From Gryganskiella cystojenkinii (taxonomy: Eukaryota > Mortierellomycota > Mortierellomycetes > Mortierellales > Mortierellaceae), in NCBI GenBank assembly GCA_015852425.1, contig JAAAIG010000150.1, positions 1 through 57,103 on the forward strand: 57,103 nucleotides of DNA. Reading direction: 5' to 3'. A program made the position numbers and the translations under genes. Positions 34,718 through 49,213 of the stretch are shown in pieces; position 1 is the first letter of the stretch; every line of letters starts with the position of its first letter. The notes beneath the pieces are model-generated. The model ran no database searches, was not told the DNA's origin, and saw nothing but the letters and a program-made list of their open reading frames with translations.

Positions 34718-36430
34718 ATGCATCCCTTGGGACTCCTTGAGATCAGACTGCATATCGCCCAATTCCTCTCAAAGAGCTCTCTCAAGTCCTGTATCCTTGT
34801 ATGCCAAGAGTGGCGTGAGACTTTTGCACCCTGGCTTTGGCACGATGTCGTCGTTCAATGGGTCTCTCACACAGAGACGAAACCACCTGTCGATAAGCTA
34901 GTATCGAACGTCCAGTTGATGCACCGACTCGAGTTCAAGATGGGGACCCTTCGACTTGTCGTCCGTGATCATCTCACCTGCCCAAATCTCCGAACCCTTA
35001 ACATGATGGATACGACCCCAACAGTGGTTCTACCACGACGAGTAGGTGAACCCACAATCGTCCTTCCCGAGGAGAGAATGATTCTTCGACATTGTGGCAC
35101 TCTGCAGGAAATTACCCTTAGTCTCGACCCCTGGAAACGCGATCAGACCTCGATCTGGAAGGCCCTGGCCAGTTGTCAGCGACTCGAATTTTTAACGGTG
35201 ACCCAAGGACGCGTGTCAAGAATGACCTGGTCCTATTGCTGGAAGATTTGGTCTCGACTCCGTACACTTGACATGTCGGTTTATTTCGATGACCAGATCG
35301 AGGTCGAGGATGATGAGGAACATTTCTCTCCCTGGACACTCCATGACGATTATACTACGGCTCGAATCGAGGACTTGACCTTTCGACAATGCAAAGGTCT
35401 GTCCAACACCAGCCTCCTCTGCTTTCTCCTGCACTGTCCCAGCTTGAGATCATTGACGTTTTGTCACCCGGAGCAAGGGTTTGAAGTGAAGCGAATAATG
35501 GCGCTCTTGGTTCAATGCATCAGGGTTGACAAGGGTTGTCCGAACCTCGTCTCCCTGAAGTTGGACAGCAACCTTTACAATGAGGAGGATCTGGTCGAGT
35601 TTTTGGAGACGAGGTCCGAGGTTGGTCTCGAGCATCTTTCGTTACAAGACAGTTCGTTTGGTCCCACATCCTGGAAGGTCCTCAAAGGCGGGACTTTTCA
35701 TTCTCGATCACTGAGGGTCTTGGCTCTGCGAGACTGTCTCTCGGTTTCAAACGCGATGGTCCAGGATATGCTTTGCACTCTTGAAGGACTCGAAATCTTT
35801 TCTGCGACCTCTCTCACAAACTTAGAGCTCGACCAGGATCCCCGTCCGTGGGTCTGTCGACGGTTGGTGTCACTGACGGTGGCCCTGGAAGTGACTTCAG
35901 GATCGATCAATTTTGTGTTTATGGAAAGACTGGCCAAGCTCGAGCGTCTAAAGGTCTTGCGTATGGGATTGACGACCCTTCTTAGTCCTGGTCTCCAACC
36001 GTTGCGACTCCGGATGGACTCTGGGATGGGTTTGCTAGAAAACCTGCACAAGCTGGAGGAGATCTCTCTTCAAGGGTCAGGTCATGAGATTGGGTATAAC
36101 GAGAATATGTTTATCAAGAAGAATTGGCCCTACTTCAAGTGTCTGTTCGACTGGAACGGAACGCGAATTCCGCTTTGGAGGCAAAAGAAGAGTAGGTTTT
36201 TTTTCAAGTCGCGACGCCTTTGGATCACGAAAAATGCGAGCAGTACCATGGAATGCATCAAACCACAGTCACGAAAGTACAAGCCACACAAGTATTTATT
36301 TATCTTTCGATTTCCTTTTTTTCTTCTCTTTTCTTTTTTCGAACAACACACACCTCCCGCTTTTTCATCTTTTCCATTCTTTTCCACGCGTCATTTCCAT
36401 TGCATCGTCATTTCGAATCAGGTTTGGTAA
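34718..36430 (+). CDS. F-box / leucine-rich-repeat protein (copy 2)
   Basis: A single exon encodes 570 aa from an ATG right after a 20-nt A run. The F-box is 'MHPLGLLEIRLHIAQFLSKS' with 'CQEWRETFAPWLWHDVV'. LRR-like blocks follow, including 'LVEFLETRSEVGL', 'MVQDMLCTLEGLE' and 'DPRPWVC'. Probable Skp1-binding SCF receptor of unknown substrate. Compared with copy 1 the family part ends near 'FDWNGTRI'. The last ~80 residues ('RFFFKSRRLW' onward, then a Phe/Ser-rich stretch) have no counterpart and read like 3' UTR, so the stop may have been lost or an intron missed near 36190. Confidence 0.78.
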   Translation: MHPLGLLEIRLHIAQFLSKSSLKSCILVCQEWRETFAPWLWHDVVVQWVSHTETKPPVDKLVSNVQLMHRLEFKMGTLRLVVRDHLTCPNLRTLNMMDTTPTVVLPRRVGEPTIVLPEERMILRHCGTLQEITLSLDPWKRDQTSIWKALASCQRLEFLTVTQGRVSRMTWSYCWKIWSRLRTLDMSVYFDDQIEVEDDEEHFSPWTLHDDYTTARIEDLTFRQCKGLSNTSLLCFLLHCPSLRSLTFCHPEQGFEVKRIMALLVQCIRVDKGCPNLVSLKLDSNLYNEEDLVEFLETRSEVGLEHLSLQDSSFGPTSWKVLKGGTFHSRSLRVLALRDCLSVSNAMVQDMLCTLEGLEIFSATSLTNLELDQDPRPWVCRRLVSLTVALEVTSGSINFVFMERLAKLERLKVLRMGLTTLLSPGLQPLRLRMDSGMGLLENLHKLEEISLQGSGHEIGYNENMFIKKNWPYFKCLFDWNGTRIPLWRQKKSRFFFKSRRLWITKNASSTMECIKPQSRKYKPHKYLFIFRFPFFLLFSFFEQHTPPAFSSFPFFSTRHFHCIVISNQVW

Positions 36431-37080
36431 GTCTCTCTTCCTTTTACTCGCCCTACATCAACTCTGCCTCTCTCTCCTTCCCTTGCAAAGATGAAAATTT
36501 TGAATAACCGTTGGTCGGTGAACGCAGAGGTATCCGCTTCACGCGGACCGACCCACCTTGTGCACACCATATGGCTGTGGTATCAAATCGCGCTCCAAAA
36601 TGGAGTGCTGTCTGAGCTCTCTTTATCCTTTCCTCCTTTTTGAATTGATAAACTCGATATATATGGACGCGAGAGTGAATATGGACTGACCAGTGTGTAT
36701 TTCTTTCTCTCTTTCAGTCTTTTTAGGTGCATGATGACAGTTGCCAGTGATAAAATTAATTACCATAAACAATGAACAATGAACAATAAAAAACAAGAAT
36801 CCTTGAAAAAAAATTCCCTACTATGGTTGCTCTATCGAATGTTGATGGGACCAACGGCCTTGAGGACGCACAACAGCGATCAGGTGCAACAACTCTGAAA
36901 GATTGCACTAAATGCCACGAAATGTTTGTTTTGCAGAAAAAAAATTTGACAGTCGCATTTTTTTTTTTTTTTTTTTTTGGAGAGAGAACCTCATTCAGCT
37001 TTTAATTTTACGCATATGAACAATCGTCATTTCATTACATTACATTACACTCCTCATTTCATCACATCACATATCTAATC
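36431..37080. promoter_or_regulatory. Intergenic: 3' UTR of F-box copy 2 and CMS1 promoter
   Basis: No gene is supported in these 650 bp. Features are a near-tandem 'aacaatgaacaatgaacaata' at about 36769-36788, a poly(T) run at 36960-36978, and repeated 'attacattacatt' just before the CMS1 start. Confidence 0.45.
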
Positions 37081-38314
37081 ATGGCAAAAGTAAAAGACTC
37101 TGGCGACGCTCTCGAGGATGACTTCCAGGCCTCTGATACCGAATACCTCAGCGACGGTGGCGATGGCGGTGTCGCGTTCGACGAATCTGATAACGAAGAC
37201 AACAGCACTAAAGCCGCCGCTTCAGCTGGATCAAAACGCAGTGCACCCGGTGGTCAGGCTGCCCCTGCTGCCAAAAAGAAGAACAAGAACAACAAGGTAA
37301 TGAGATGACCCCGAGGACTTGCTGTAGGCCTATTCCTTTTTTTATTACCCTGCATCAAAATCCCGTCCATACGAACTAACTTCATTCACATTTCAACAAA
37401 TTAACTAACATAGTCAAAGAAGGCCCGCGCAGAAGAGAACAACACACCCGTCGGCGATCGACCCAAGGCTTCGCAGATCGAGGCCCTAATTGACAGTCAG
37501 GATCGTGCGCTCGAAAACCTCTCAGAGATTGAACGTGAGGAACGCAGGATACCCGAGTCCTCGATCAAGGATGTCTCGCCCTTCAAACTCGATCATACCC
37601 TCGTCAACCTCGAGAGCTTTTTGAAGTTTGCGATTGCGGATTGGAAAAAGAAAATTCTTGTCAAGGATGCGGATCCTGTTCCCTCAAAGTTTGATCCCAA
37701 TTCCCATCAAAAGGGCAAGAAGGGTGGCAAGTTCAACAACAACAAGCACGAAGCGCCGGCCAAGCCAGATCCCAAGAAGAAGCCTCTGGAGGTCGTCAAG
37801 GGTTTGCCCAAGGGTGCTCCTGTGGTGTTGATCTTGTCCTCGAGTGGTGTTCGTTCCGTGGAGGTGATCAGGGCCTTGCCCTTATTCTCGGAGGCGGCCA
37901 AGGTTGGCAAGTTGTTTGCGAAGCATTTGAAGGTTCCCGAGCAGGTTTACTTTTTGGAAAAGACGGTATCTCATATCTGTGTCGGTACTCCCGGTCGTGT
38001 TGACAAGTTGATTGCAGAGGGTAAGTGGGATTCAAAAAGCTGTCACGGGAAAAACAGGAGGGGGAAGGGGAGAGCGGGCCCTTCTCTTTTTGATAGATTC
38101 TTTAATTCTGACCCTTGTAACTTTTTGTAATATCCACATAGGTGCTTTGAACTTGGAGCGTCTGGAGCTGATCTTGTTGGATTGTCATCGTGATGCCAAG
38201 AAGCGTACGTTGTTGGATATCCAGGAGATTCGCGTCGAGCTCTTCAAGATGTTTGAGCAGGAGGATCTCGCTGAAAAGATCAAGTCTGGACAAGCCCAGG
38301 TCGCCTTCTATTAA
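37081..38314 (+). CDS. CMS1: CMS1-like 90S pre-ribosome protein
   Basis: Exons 37081-37296, 37414-38020 and 38142-38314 give 331 aa. An acidic N-terminus ('DDFQASDTEYLSDGG') and a Lys-rich linker precede the conserved Cms1 region: 'LESFLKFAIADWKKKI', 'KGAPVVLILSSSGVRSVEVI', 'HICVGTPGRVDKLI', 'LERLELILLDC'. The last two blocks resemble DEAD-box helicase motifs, but no Walker A lysine motif is present, as in the Cms1 family. Yeast Cms1 is found in the 90S small-subunit precursor in the nucleolus. The first intron has a textbook branch site (ttaactaacatag). It converges on GAA1 with a 145-bp gap. Confidence 0.88.
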
Positions 38315-38459
38315 AAAGATTATCAAAAAAGATACTCTAAAACTAGCATATCACTTTTCCAACCTTGCATTTTCACCTTCAACATTAAAAAGAAAGATAA
38401 AAACATGAACCCAAACTGATATTATGTTCTATGCGATGAATATTTATAGTAATGATAGA

Positions 38460-41417
38460 CTACTCCTTGGGTAACAGGACCATAGCCAACGCAGAGATGT
38501 TCAACGGCCAATAGATACAGCAGAGCGTCGGCAAGAGCCACGTTCCCAGAATCTCGTATCCATCCAGCACCCATCTCAAGACCAGGCTCACGTCCATCTC
38601 GTAAAACCAAGCGGCCAAAAAGATCAAACCGGGTGGCGAAATCGCAGATAAAATCAAAGCCTGGATAGCGTTGATAGCCAAAAAGTTGGTAGGACGGAAG
38701 ATCATGAACGGAAACACAATCACGATACCAATCGAGACCGCTAAACTGAAATTCAAGGCCGACAAAGTGGTGACCGTCAAGGCCGAGAGAGAGAGGATAA
38801 ACGTTTTGAGCATGATCCAGTCCGCGGCTGGTTTCAACTCACCCGAGTTGTAGTCCTTCCTGGATTTGCTGTTGCTGCCCTGAGTTTTGTTCTTCTCGGT
38901 TGCGTTCCTGTCCATGAGGTGTTGACGGAGGCGAGCAGTCGAAACAGCAGAAAAGACGAGTGCGGCGCTGACACCAGCACTGGCGACCATCTTGAGCAAT
39001 GGGGTCTAACGATTTCGGTATCATCAGGATCACGTCAGTCAGTTGTTTCAGAAGCACTCCCTCAAAACAAACTAAACAAATCAAGCTTTTACCTCTCCGG
39101 GAAACCCAAACTCGGTAGTCAAGAGCTTAAAGGACGCAAGACCCGCAACAAAGGCCATACCGACAATCGTTGCTGGGGCCTTAAAGCTGCGGCTCCTGCG
39201 AGAATAAGGAAGGTCCACAGCGATCTTCTTGCCTTCCGTAATCGCCTCGACCTCCACAGCCAGATCACTTGATTGACCCCAAAGCGAGAGTGCCTGGAGA
39301 ATGAAACTAACTCCAAGGATGATCACAGGGGGCATATACAATCCAATGGAGGTGTAGCGATGGATACCGCTCAGGAGGTAGAAAAAGAAGGATTGATGCA
39401 GATGCTCCAACAAGTTGCTCAAACTTCTCACTGTTGACTCGACAAGACTAATAGTACGAACACAATTCGTGTTAGTCTTTTCTCATATCTAAACCACCAG
39501 AGCGACCTGTTTGTATACAAATAAAAAAAAAAAACTTACGAGGCAATGCGGAACAAACCGAAACGGTTCGAGTTCCAACCATCCTTGTTGAATCCATAGA
39601 GGGTGATCGCATCAATCTTGTACTTCAAGTAGAGACCGTGGTTGCCCGAGGGTGTTCCAGCAGCCTGGTATTTCATCATGTAAACCATCCTCCTGAGCGA
39701 GTTCATGTACTGCTTCGTCATGTTGTCCGTGTGGGGTACGAGCTCGTCGTGCAGAGTCAAAGCGAGATCACCGCAAATATTTGTAACTGTCTTGATCAAG
39801 TCCAAGTTGGGAAGCTGACCGTTGACTCCCTCTGTCAGGCGCAACAGCGGAAAAAAAATTCTTGTTAGAAAAAAAAAGCACCTGTGTTGCAGGTTTGCAG
39901 GTTGTTCCTTGTTAACAAAATAATATATCGCCCGAGATGAACGACGCTTACCGAGAAAGATGCCGAGAGCATTGTAATCACCGGTGCCGGCAAAGTCCAG
40001 GTTCAGTGCTGCCTGGATAGCACCACTTCTCACATGCAAAGTCTCTTCGACGCGATCTAGATAAAGTACGTGAAAATAGTTTGATTAGACGCAGCTTCAT
40101 TTTAAAATTTCTTGTTAATCTTGAAGGGTTTGACAATCCTGACTAACCTTTGGTATTCTCTTCGTTGCCATGGTAGGCCTTGAGCCACGCCATAAGACCG
40201 TCTGCTTCTCCATCCGAGACAACAAAGATGACGTCCTTTGAGAAGTGTGATCCTCCTAGAACAATAAAGTGTTATTGTAAGTCAACAAAATTCCAAAAAG
40301 CGCTCTATATCGCCTTGTTATCGGTGATCCTGTCCTTACTCTTAAAGACCTTTCCGAGAGTGAGCAGCAAAGCGATGGCGTTGGTATTGGCTATAGTGCG
40401 GAGTAGTAGGTGTGACAGCGTTGTCAGTCATGTGGATTACAGACTTTGGAGGCAGACCAATTGTTAATATCCAACAAAGCTTACGGGTCTTGTCCCTGGA
40501 GGTCCAAGAAGCACTGAGGACCAAGGCCTCGGTACCGTCACTCCGTGGTGCATAAAAGACGGCGTACGTGTTGACGCCGTGCTATGTTAATGATAGATAT
40601 ATAAGCAAAGGTGAATCTCTCCGAGCCGAGTCTGATCCGATGTGTCTCCAAAAAAAAAAAAAAATATACCTTCGAGTCTGTGCTGGTGTTGAGCGTGTAG
40701 TTTTGAGTCGCAGCTTTCAATCCGATCTGTGAAAACTCGTGTTCCAAAGCCTTCGCACGCCTATGTGAAAAGAACCGAGAGGTAAGAAAGAGTCAATATG
40801 GAGGAGCGGATGAAAATCATTCCAGGTTATTGCTATTCACGAAAAGAAAAGGGGCAGAAAGAGAAAACATACTCGTGTGAGGATAGCGATGATATCCGTT
40901 GGACAGTGTCGCGGTATACCTCGGCGGCCATGTTGTCGGTATAGTCAAACCGTGTGTTCGCCTATTTTGCAATTTGAGATCAAAAACAGATGCTCCGTCA
41001 TCAGTACCAGTACGCCACGTTGCAAAAGAAAGAGAAAGTGAGCGAAAAAAGGGGGATCGGATCGCGTCAACTCTTTTCCCTTTGTCTGCAAACTTACACC
41101 TCCTGGAAGCAATGCGTTCTCTGAAAGGTAGACGTATTTGCTGTAGTTTTGATGGGGCAGGGCTAGTAACCAGAAGAATGAGACTGCGACCATGACGAAA
41201 CTATTGATTGCATCAGAATAGGAGTATAAAGGTTGGTGACAGCAATGCAGAGAGAGAGAAAAGTATTAAGAGAATGAATGCACGAAAAAGCCTTGATCGC
41301 GTCTGTTCCTGGCGGCTAGTGAGAGAGGGGTTACCTCAGACGAGGCATCCAGTCGAGGACGAATCGACCAAAGATGGTCCGCCGCTGCGTTTTAGAGATG
41401 CGGCTGAGGAGTCCCAT
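38460..41417 (-). CDS. GAA1: GPI transamidase subunit GAA1
   Basis: Eleven exons (41417-41335, 41200-41098, 40961-40873, 40760-40670, 40581-40485, 40390-40340, 40255-40148, 40056-39952, 39831-39540, 39447-39093, 39005-38460) give 639 aa; Gaa1 is usually about 615-620. An N-terminal membrane helix ('FVMVAVSFFWLLAL') is followed by a lumenal peptidase-like domain: 'DVIFVVSDGEADGLMAWL', 'AALNLDFAGTGDYNAL', 'DAITLYGFNKDGWNSNRFG'. A block 'HQSFFFYLLSGIHRYTSIG' and several C-terminal helices end the protein. Gaa1 acts in the ER transamidase that attaches GPI anchors. All splice phases agree. The start is head to head with the ArfGAP gene. Confidence 0.93.
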
Positions 41418-41974
41418 GGAATATGTGCGTGTGTGTGTGTGTGGAAGAGGTGGAGGAAGGACTGCGATGCGAATCCCTCTTTTTTGTTGGATGAAAGAGA
41501 AAAAGAAAAAAGAAAGGGCGAAGCAATCAGAAGGAAGTTGGTCAACGTGACGTGGTTTCAACCGCACTCTGTGATGGACGGACTGAAAGCGTCAAAAAAT
41601 ACGAGCGGTTGCAGACTGGATGGTTGGAGGAGGGTCAAAGAGGATGAAGGAATCTTGTCCATCATCACCTTCATCATTATTATCACACCCCTCGTGAAAC
41701 AGAAGAACTATTCGTATTGGCGCACAGCCGAACGACAACACAGACACAGCGCCAAGGTACAACAGACGGCATCCATCACACCCCAACGGCTCTCATCTTT
41801 TCTCTTTTTCTTTAGTCACATCGTACTTTATTTCTTCATCTTTCTTTCGTTCTTCCTTGTCCACAGGAAATCACATTCCCCCTCCCATCCTTTCCGCACC
41901 CTCAGCACATCTATTATCTCCATCCCTTTCACCCTCATCTCTCCTCCTCCTCCTCCTCCTTCTCCCACCTTGCC
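41418..41974. promoter_or_regulatory. Divergent promoter of GAA1 and the ArfGAP gene
   Basis: 557 bp between two ATGs pointing away from each other. It contains a (GT)n run just upstream of GAA1 (41427-41442) and a CT/TCC-rich tract (41941-41970) directly before the ArfGAP start. Long open frames through it are non-ATG and compositionally odd, so I do not call a gene. Confidence 0.55.
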
Positions 41975-45959
<3,985 letters not shown>

Positions 45960-46779
45960 AGGATGAGTTGAGACGCAGGATAGCATCTGTTTAAGAATGG
46001 AAAATATTACCCCCAAAATTTTAACTAGCTTCCGTTGACATAGATATCAATGAAACAAGGTCGGACCGATCATGCAAAACAAGTAATAGAGAAGCAGACG
46101 GCAAAAAAAATTCACTCTGTCTTTTAGATCTTTACAAAATTGCGACCCAGTTGGTCTCGATTCGCCTTTGACCAATTTGCCATTTCCTTCGATGCGATAC
46201 TTGTGCATACATTGCGATTCCTGTCTCGAATATCCACTGTATTTTGCCCTTATCAATTCTCGCCGACCTTTTCTTTTCGATCTGGATGAATACCACTGCT
46301 CCTTCAAAGAGGTCCAGTATTCTCTCTTAATCTGTTTCTTTTTGACTCCACAGCAAACCCTCCATTTTTTTATACTGGATTGTTGGTCTACATCACCTTT
46401 GGAGAAGTATCGATGTCCTCTTCACACACTGCACTGAGCAAGTACATAGCATCCGAATGGACCCAGCACTTGCCGGGGGGTTGGGGGTTGGCAGCGTGTC
46501 GTCTTTGTGCTTTATCTCGTTTTACTCGTTTTTACCACCTTTTCACCCTTCTACAACCTCCTTCTCTCACCTGTCCATTCTGTTGCCTGGCGTCATTCAT
46601 GAAACTTCTTCCACCACTAGGGCAAAATGACAAACATGAGCCCTCCGTTACGTCAACTCTTTAACTATTATCTTCGCGAGCGAAACGGCCTCTAGACATT
46701 ATATGTACCCTGTTAATGAACGGTTTATTGCAGGAAGAGGGGTTTTTGCGCCAGGTTCCTGCCTGCATTTGGCATATTT
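45960..46779. other. Convergent intergenic region, no gene seen
   Basis: 820 bp between the 3' ends of the ArfGAP gene and the BRCC36-like gene. Sequence is T- and CT-rich, and no frame shows coding-like composition or splice structure. Confidence 0.5.
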
Positions 46780-48804
46780 TTACTCATCGGAGAGATCCAC
46801 CAGGTCGATAAGCGTGGAAGGACTGTTAAGTTGCTGAAGCAAAGCGTGCTTTTGCATCCGGAGAGACTTCAACTAGGAGATAGAGATTTGGAGACAATGA
46901 ACTCGAGTCAGAAATAGTGAGGCAAAAACAAAAAGGAAAGTGGCAAGAGCATCCCATACTGCATATCTCAATAAAACACGTCCAAAACTCACCATAGACT
47001 GGTTGTACTGCTCGCGATCCACGAGCATCTGCAAGGTAGGACCAACGAGGTTGTCGACGAGACTGGAGAGTGATTGGATGTAGACACCCGAGTTGCGCAC
47101 AAGAGTCATCCTGTCAGGCAAGGACATGGTATTGGTGTTGATGAGTCTATTCATGAGAGTGGTACAACGGAATTGTTAATCAAAGACATGGTCACTTGAG
47201 ACCGAGCACAGGTATGTTTTCGTAGAGGACACTGTTGCATACTTTGAGCTGAGCTCTTCTGGTGGAATATCGTCCACGGATCCGCCGCCGCCACTGCCTC
47301 TGAAGGACGGGACCCGAGTTGTCGTGGATATTGTTGATTCACCTTCTGAAGACATGTCGACATCTCCATCGGCATCCTTGGAGAAAGCAAACAGTTCTGT
47401 CGGTGATTCACTCATAGATTTGCTACTCCTGTCGGTTCCTGTACTGTTGTTGGTAGTCGCCTTGGGCCTCGAGGTAAGAGGGATGGACTTGTAAAAAGAC
47501 TGGCGTTGCTCATCAAAAATTCTTTCCGAGATCTCGAGGAGCTTTGGTAACGTGAGGGAATCCAGGAGGTTCTCGTTCAAGACACTGAATGGGAGCTTAA
47601 TATGCTGGCATCTGAACGGGAGTTAAAGCGGAACAAGAGTCGAATGAATGAGTTGATGCGTACTTGTAGACAAGGTCAGTGCTACAAGGATAGCTGGAAA
47701 TTTGTCACTATACCCAGAGTCGTCTGTCTTGGACTGGAAGCATGTTACTTGGATCTTGTTGGACTAAAAAACGAAAAGAAAAATAAAAATCAGCGAGGAA
47801 ATGTAGGTCGTTGAACTGAGGTCGTTAACCTTGTTCGTATCCATAATGAACACTCTTGGTAAACTCACCATTTCATTGTCAGTGTTGAAGCAAGAGACAA
47901 TCATTCCGATAAACCGCGAGTCCATGAGCTGCTGCGACAGTTGAGTTCGCAGGTCTACGTGTCCCAAAAAAATAATAATCAATAACTAGGAAGCGTGAAC
48001 GTGAGCTCTAGAGCCGAGTAGGATTTGATCCGCAAGGTCTTACCAACGTGAGACGGGAATACAGTGATATGAGGGTGGCTATGGTACTGTAAAATTGGCA
48101 AAAAAAAAAAAAGGAATAAATCAGAAGAGAGCCAGGGACGTCTACAAAGTCCAATATACGACAACTAACGCAAGTTTGTCCCAGTTCGAGTTACCCATCC
48201 GATGACTCGCGTCGTTTTCCCTGTCTTTTGGGTGATTTCCTATGACGATATGGGAGACGAGATAGTAAGCAAGGATTGTATGCGACAAGAGAACGCAACG
48301 ACACAAATAACGAGAGACTCGAGTTTTACCTCTGCTTCGATAGCGGCCATGGTCAACTGCTCGGGTCCGATCTCGACTCTGTCCTTGCGTTTCTCTGACC
48401 GTGTCAAGAGCGAGACTCCATCGACTCGAGCAAACTCGGTATTGCCCTCTTTCTAATCAAGGGTGAGAGTTGTCCAAAAGGGTCAGCTTTGGGTCAATAA
48501 AGTCAAAAGTAGACGCCATATCCTGGTGTCTATACTGTGGTATAAGCTGTGTGCGAACGTACGATCCAGTCGCCCATAAGCATGCCCATAATCTCTTCCT
48601 ATGATCATTATAGGAAAACGCAAAAAAAGTCAGTCGGTCAGTCAGGCAGGTCGTTGACTATTATTATCAATATTATTATTTATTTGGTGGCAAAGTCAAG
48701 TCAAGGAATCAATATACTTTTTCAGTCGAGAGAGCGTGAGCAAGGAGGATGTGAAGGACATTGGACTGGACGAGGACACGCGAGAGTGGTGTTGACCGGG
48801 ACAT
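46780..48804 (-). CDS. BRCC3: BRCC36-like JAMM (K63-type) deubiquitinase
   Basis: Ten exons (48804-48718, 48598-48563, 48452-48330, 48239-48195, 48086-48044, 47954-47869, 47763-47714, 47611-47243, 47146-46993, 46872-46780) give 361 aa. The MPN+/JAMM zinc site is complete: Glu in 'EEIMGMLMGDW' (30-40) and 'HSHPHITVFPSHVD' with H99, H101 and D112. After the MPN domain comes a disordered insert, then a coiled-coil-like C-terminus ('VYIQSLSSLVDNL'). BRCC36 cleaves Lys63-linked ubiquitin in BRCA1-A and BRISC complexes, needing an Abraxas/KIAA0157 partner; none is seen here. For intron 7 (47713-47612) I chose donor gtatag because it restores phase and family alignment; exon 7 could end slightly differently. 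Confidence 0.85.
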
Positions 48805-49213
48805 GTTGTCGGGGTGGAATGGGTTGAGGGATGACATTTGAAATGGCGGAATGTAATGAAGCAAAGAAGAGAATGGATGTCGACGAATTGATGGGGAGAG
48901 AGAGAGAGTGGGAACACGCGCCAAGCAAAAAGAATACACACACGGCCAACGACAAAGTCTCCAAAAGGCGAAACCCACGCCTTTCGGTACCCGTTCCCTT
49001 TTCATCGACTCTTTTTTTTTTTCCATCCATCCAATCGAATCGCCCACTTTCAATTCTTTTTTTCCCTCATCCATCCATCCATCCATCCATTCCATCCATC
49101 CATCCATTCCTTCCTTCCCTCCCTCCTTCCATACTCTCACTCCACGTTTTACGACCACACCTCTTGATAATACACACACCACACGCACACGCCACGCACA
49201 CCACAGCCCCTTC
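48805..49213. promoter_or_regulatory. Shared divergent promoter of BRCC36-like and DOA10-like genes
   Basis: Only 409 bp separate the two start codons. It contains a (CATC)n tetranucleotide tract (about 49063-49110), a CCTT-rich stretch, and a CA-rich leader before DOA10. Long ORFs across it are non-ATG or repeat-derived. Confidence 0.6.
49063..49130. repeat. (CATC)n tetranucleotide tract
   Basis: Interrupted runs of 'catc' and 'cattc' followed by 'ccttccttccctccctcc' between the BRCC36-like and DOA10-like genes. It is likely length-variable. Confidence 0.85.

Noticed and set aside
47640..47713. Extension of BRCC36-like exon 7 to a later donor (gtacgc)
   Set aside because: It gives the wrong phase for exon 8 and inserts residues absent from the family; donor gtatag at 47713 fits phase and alignment.
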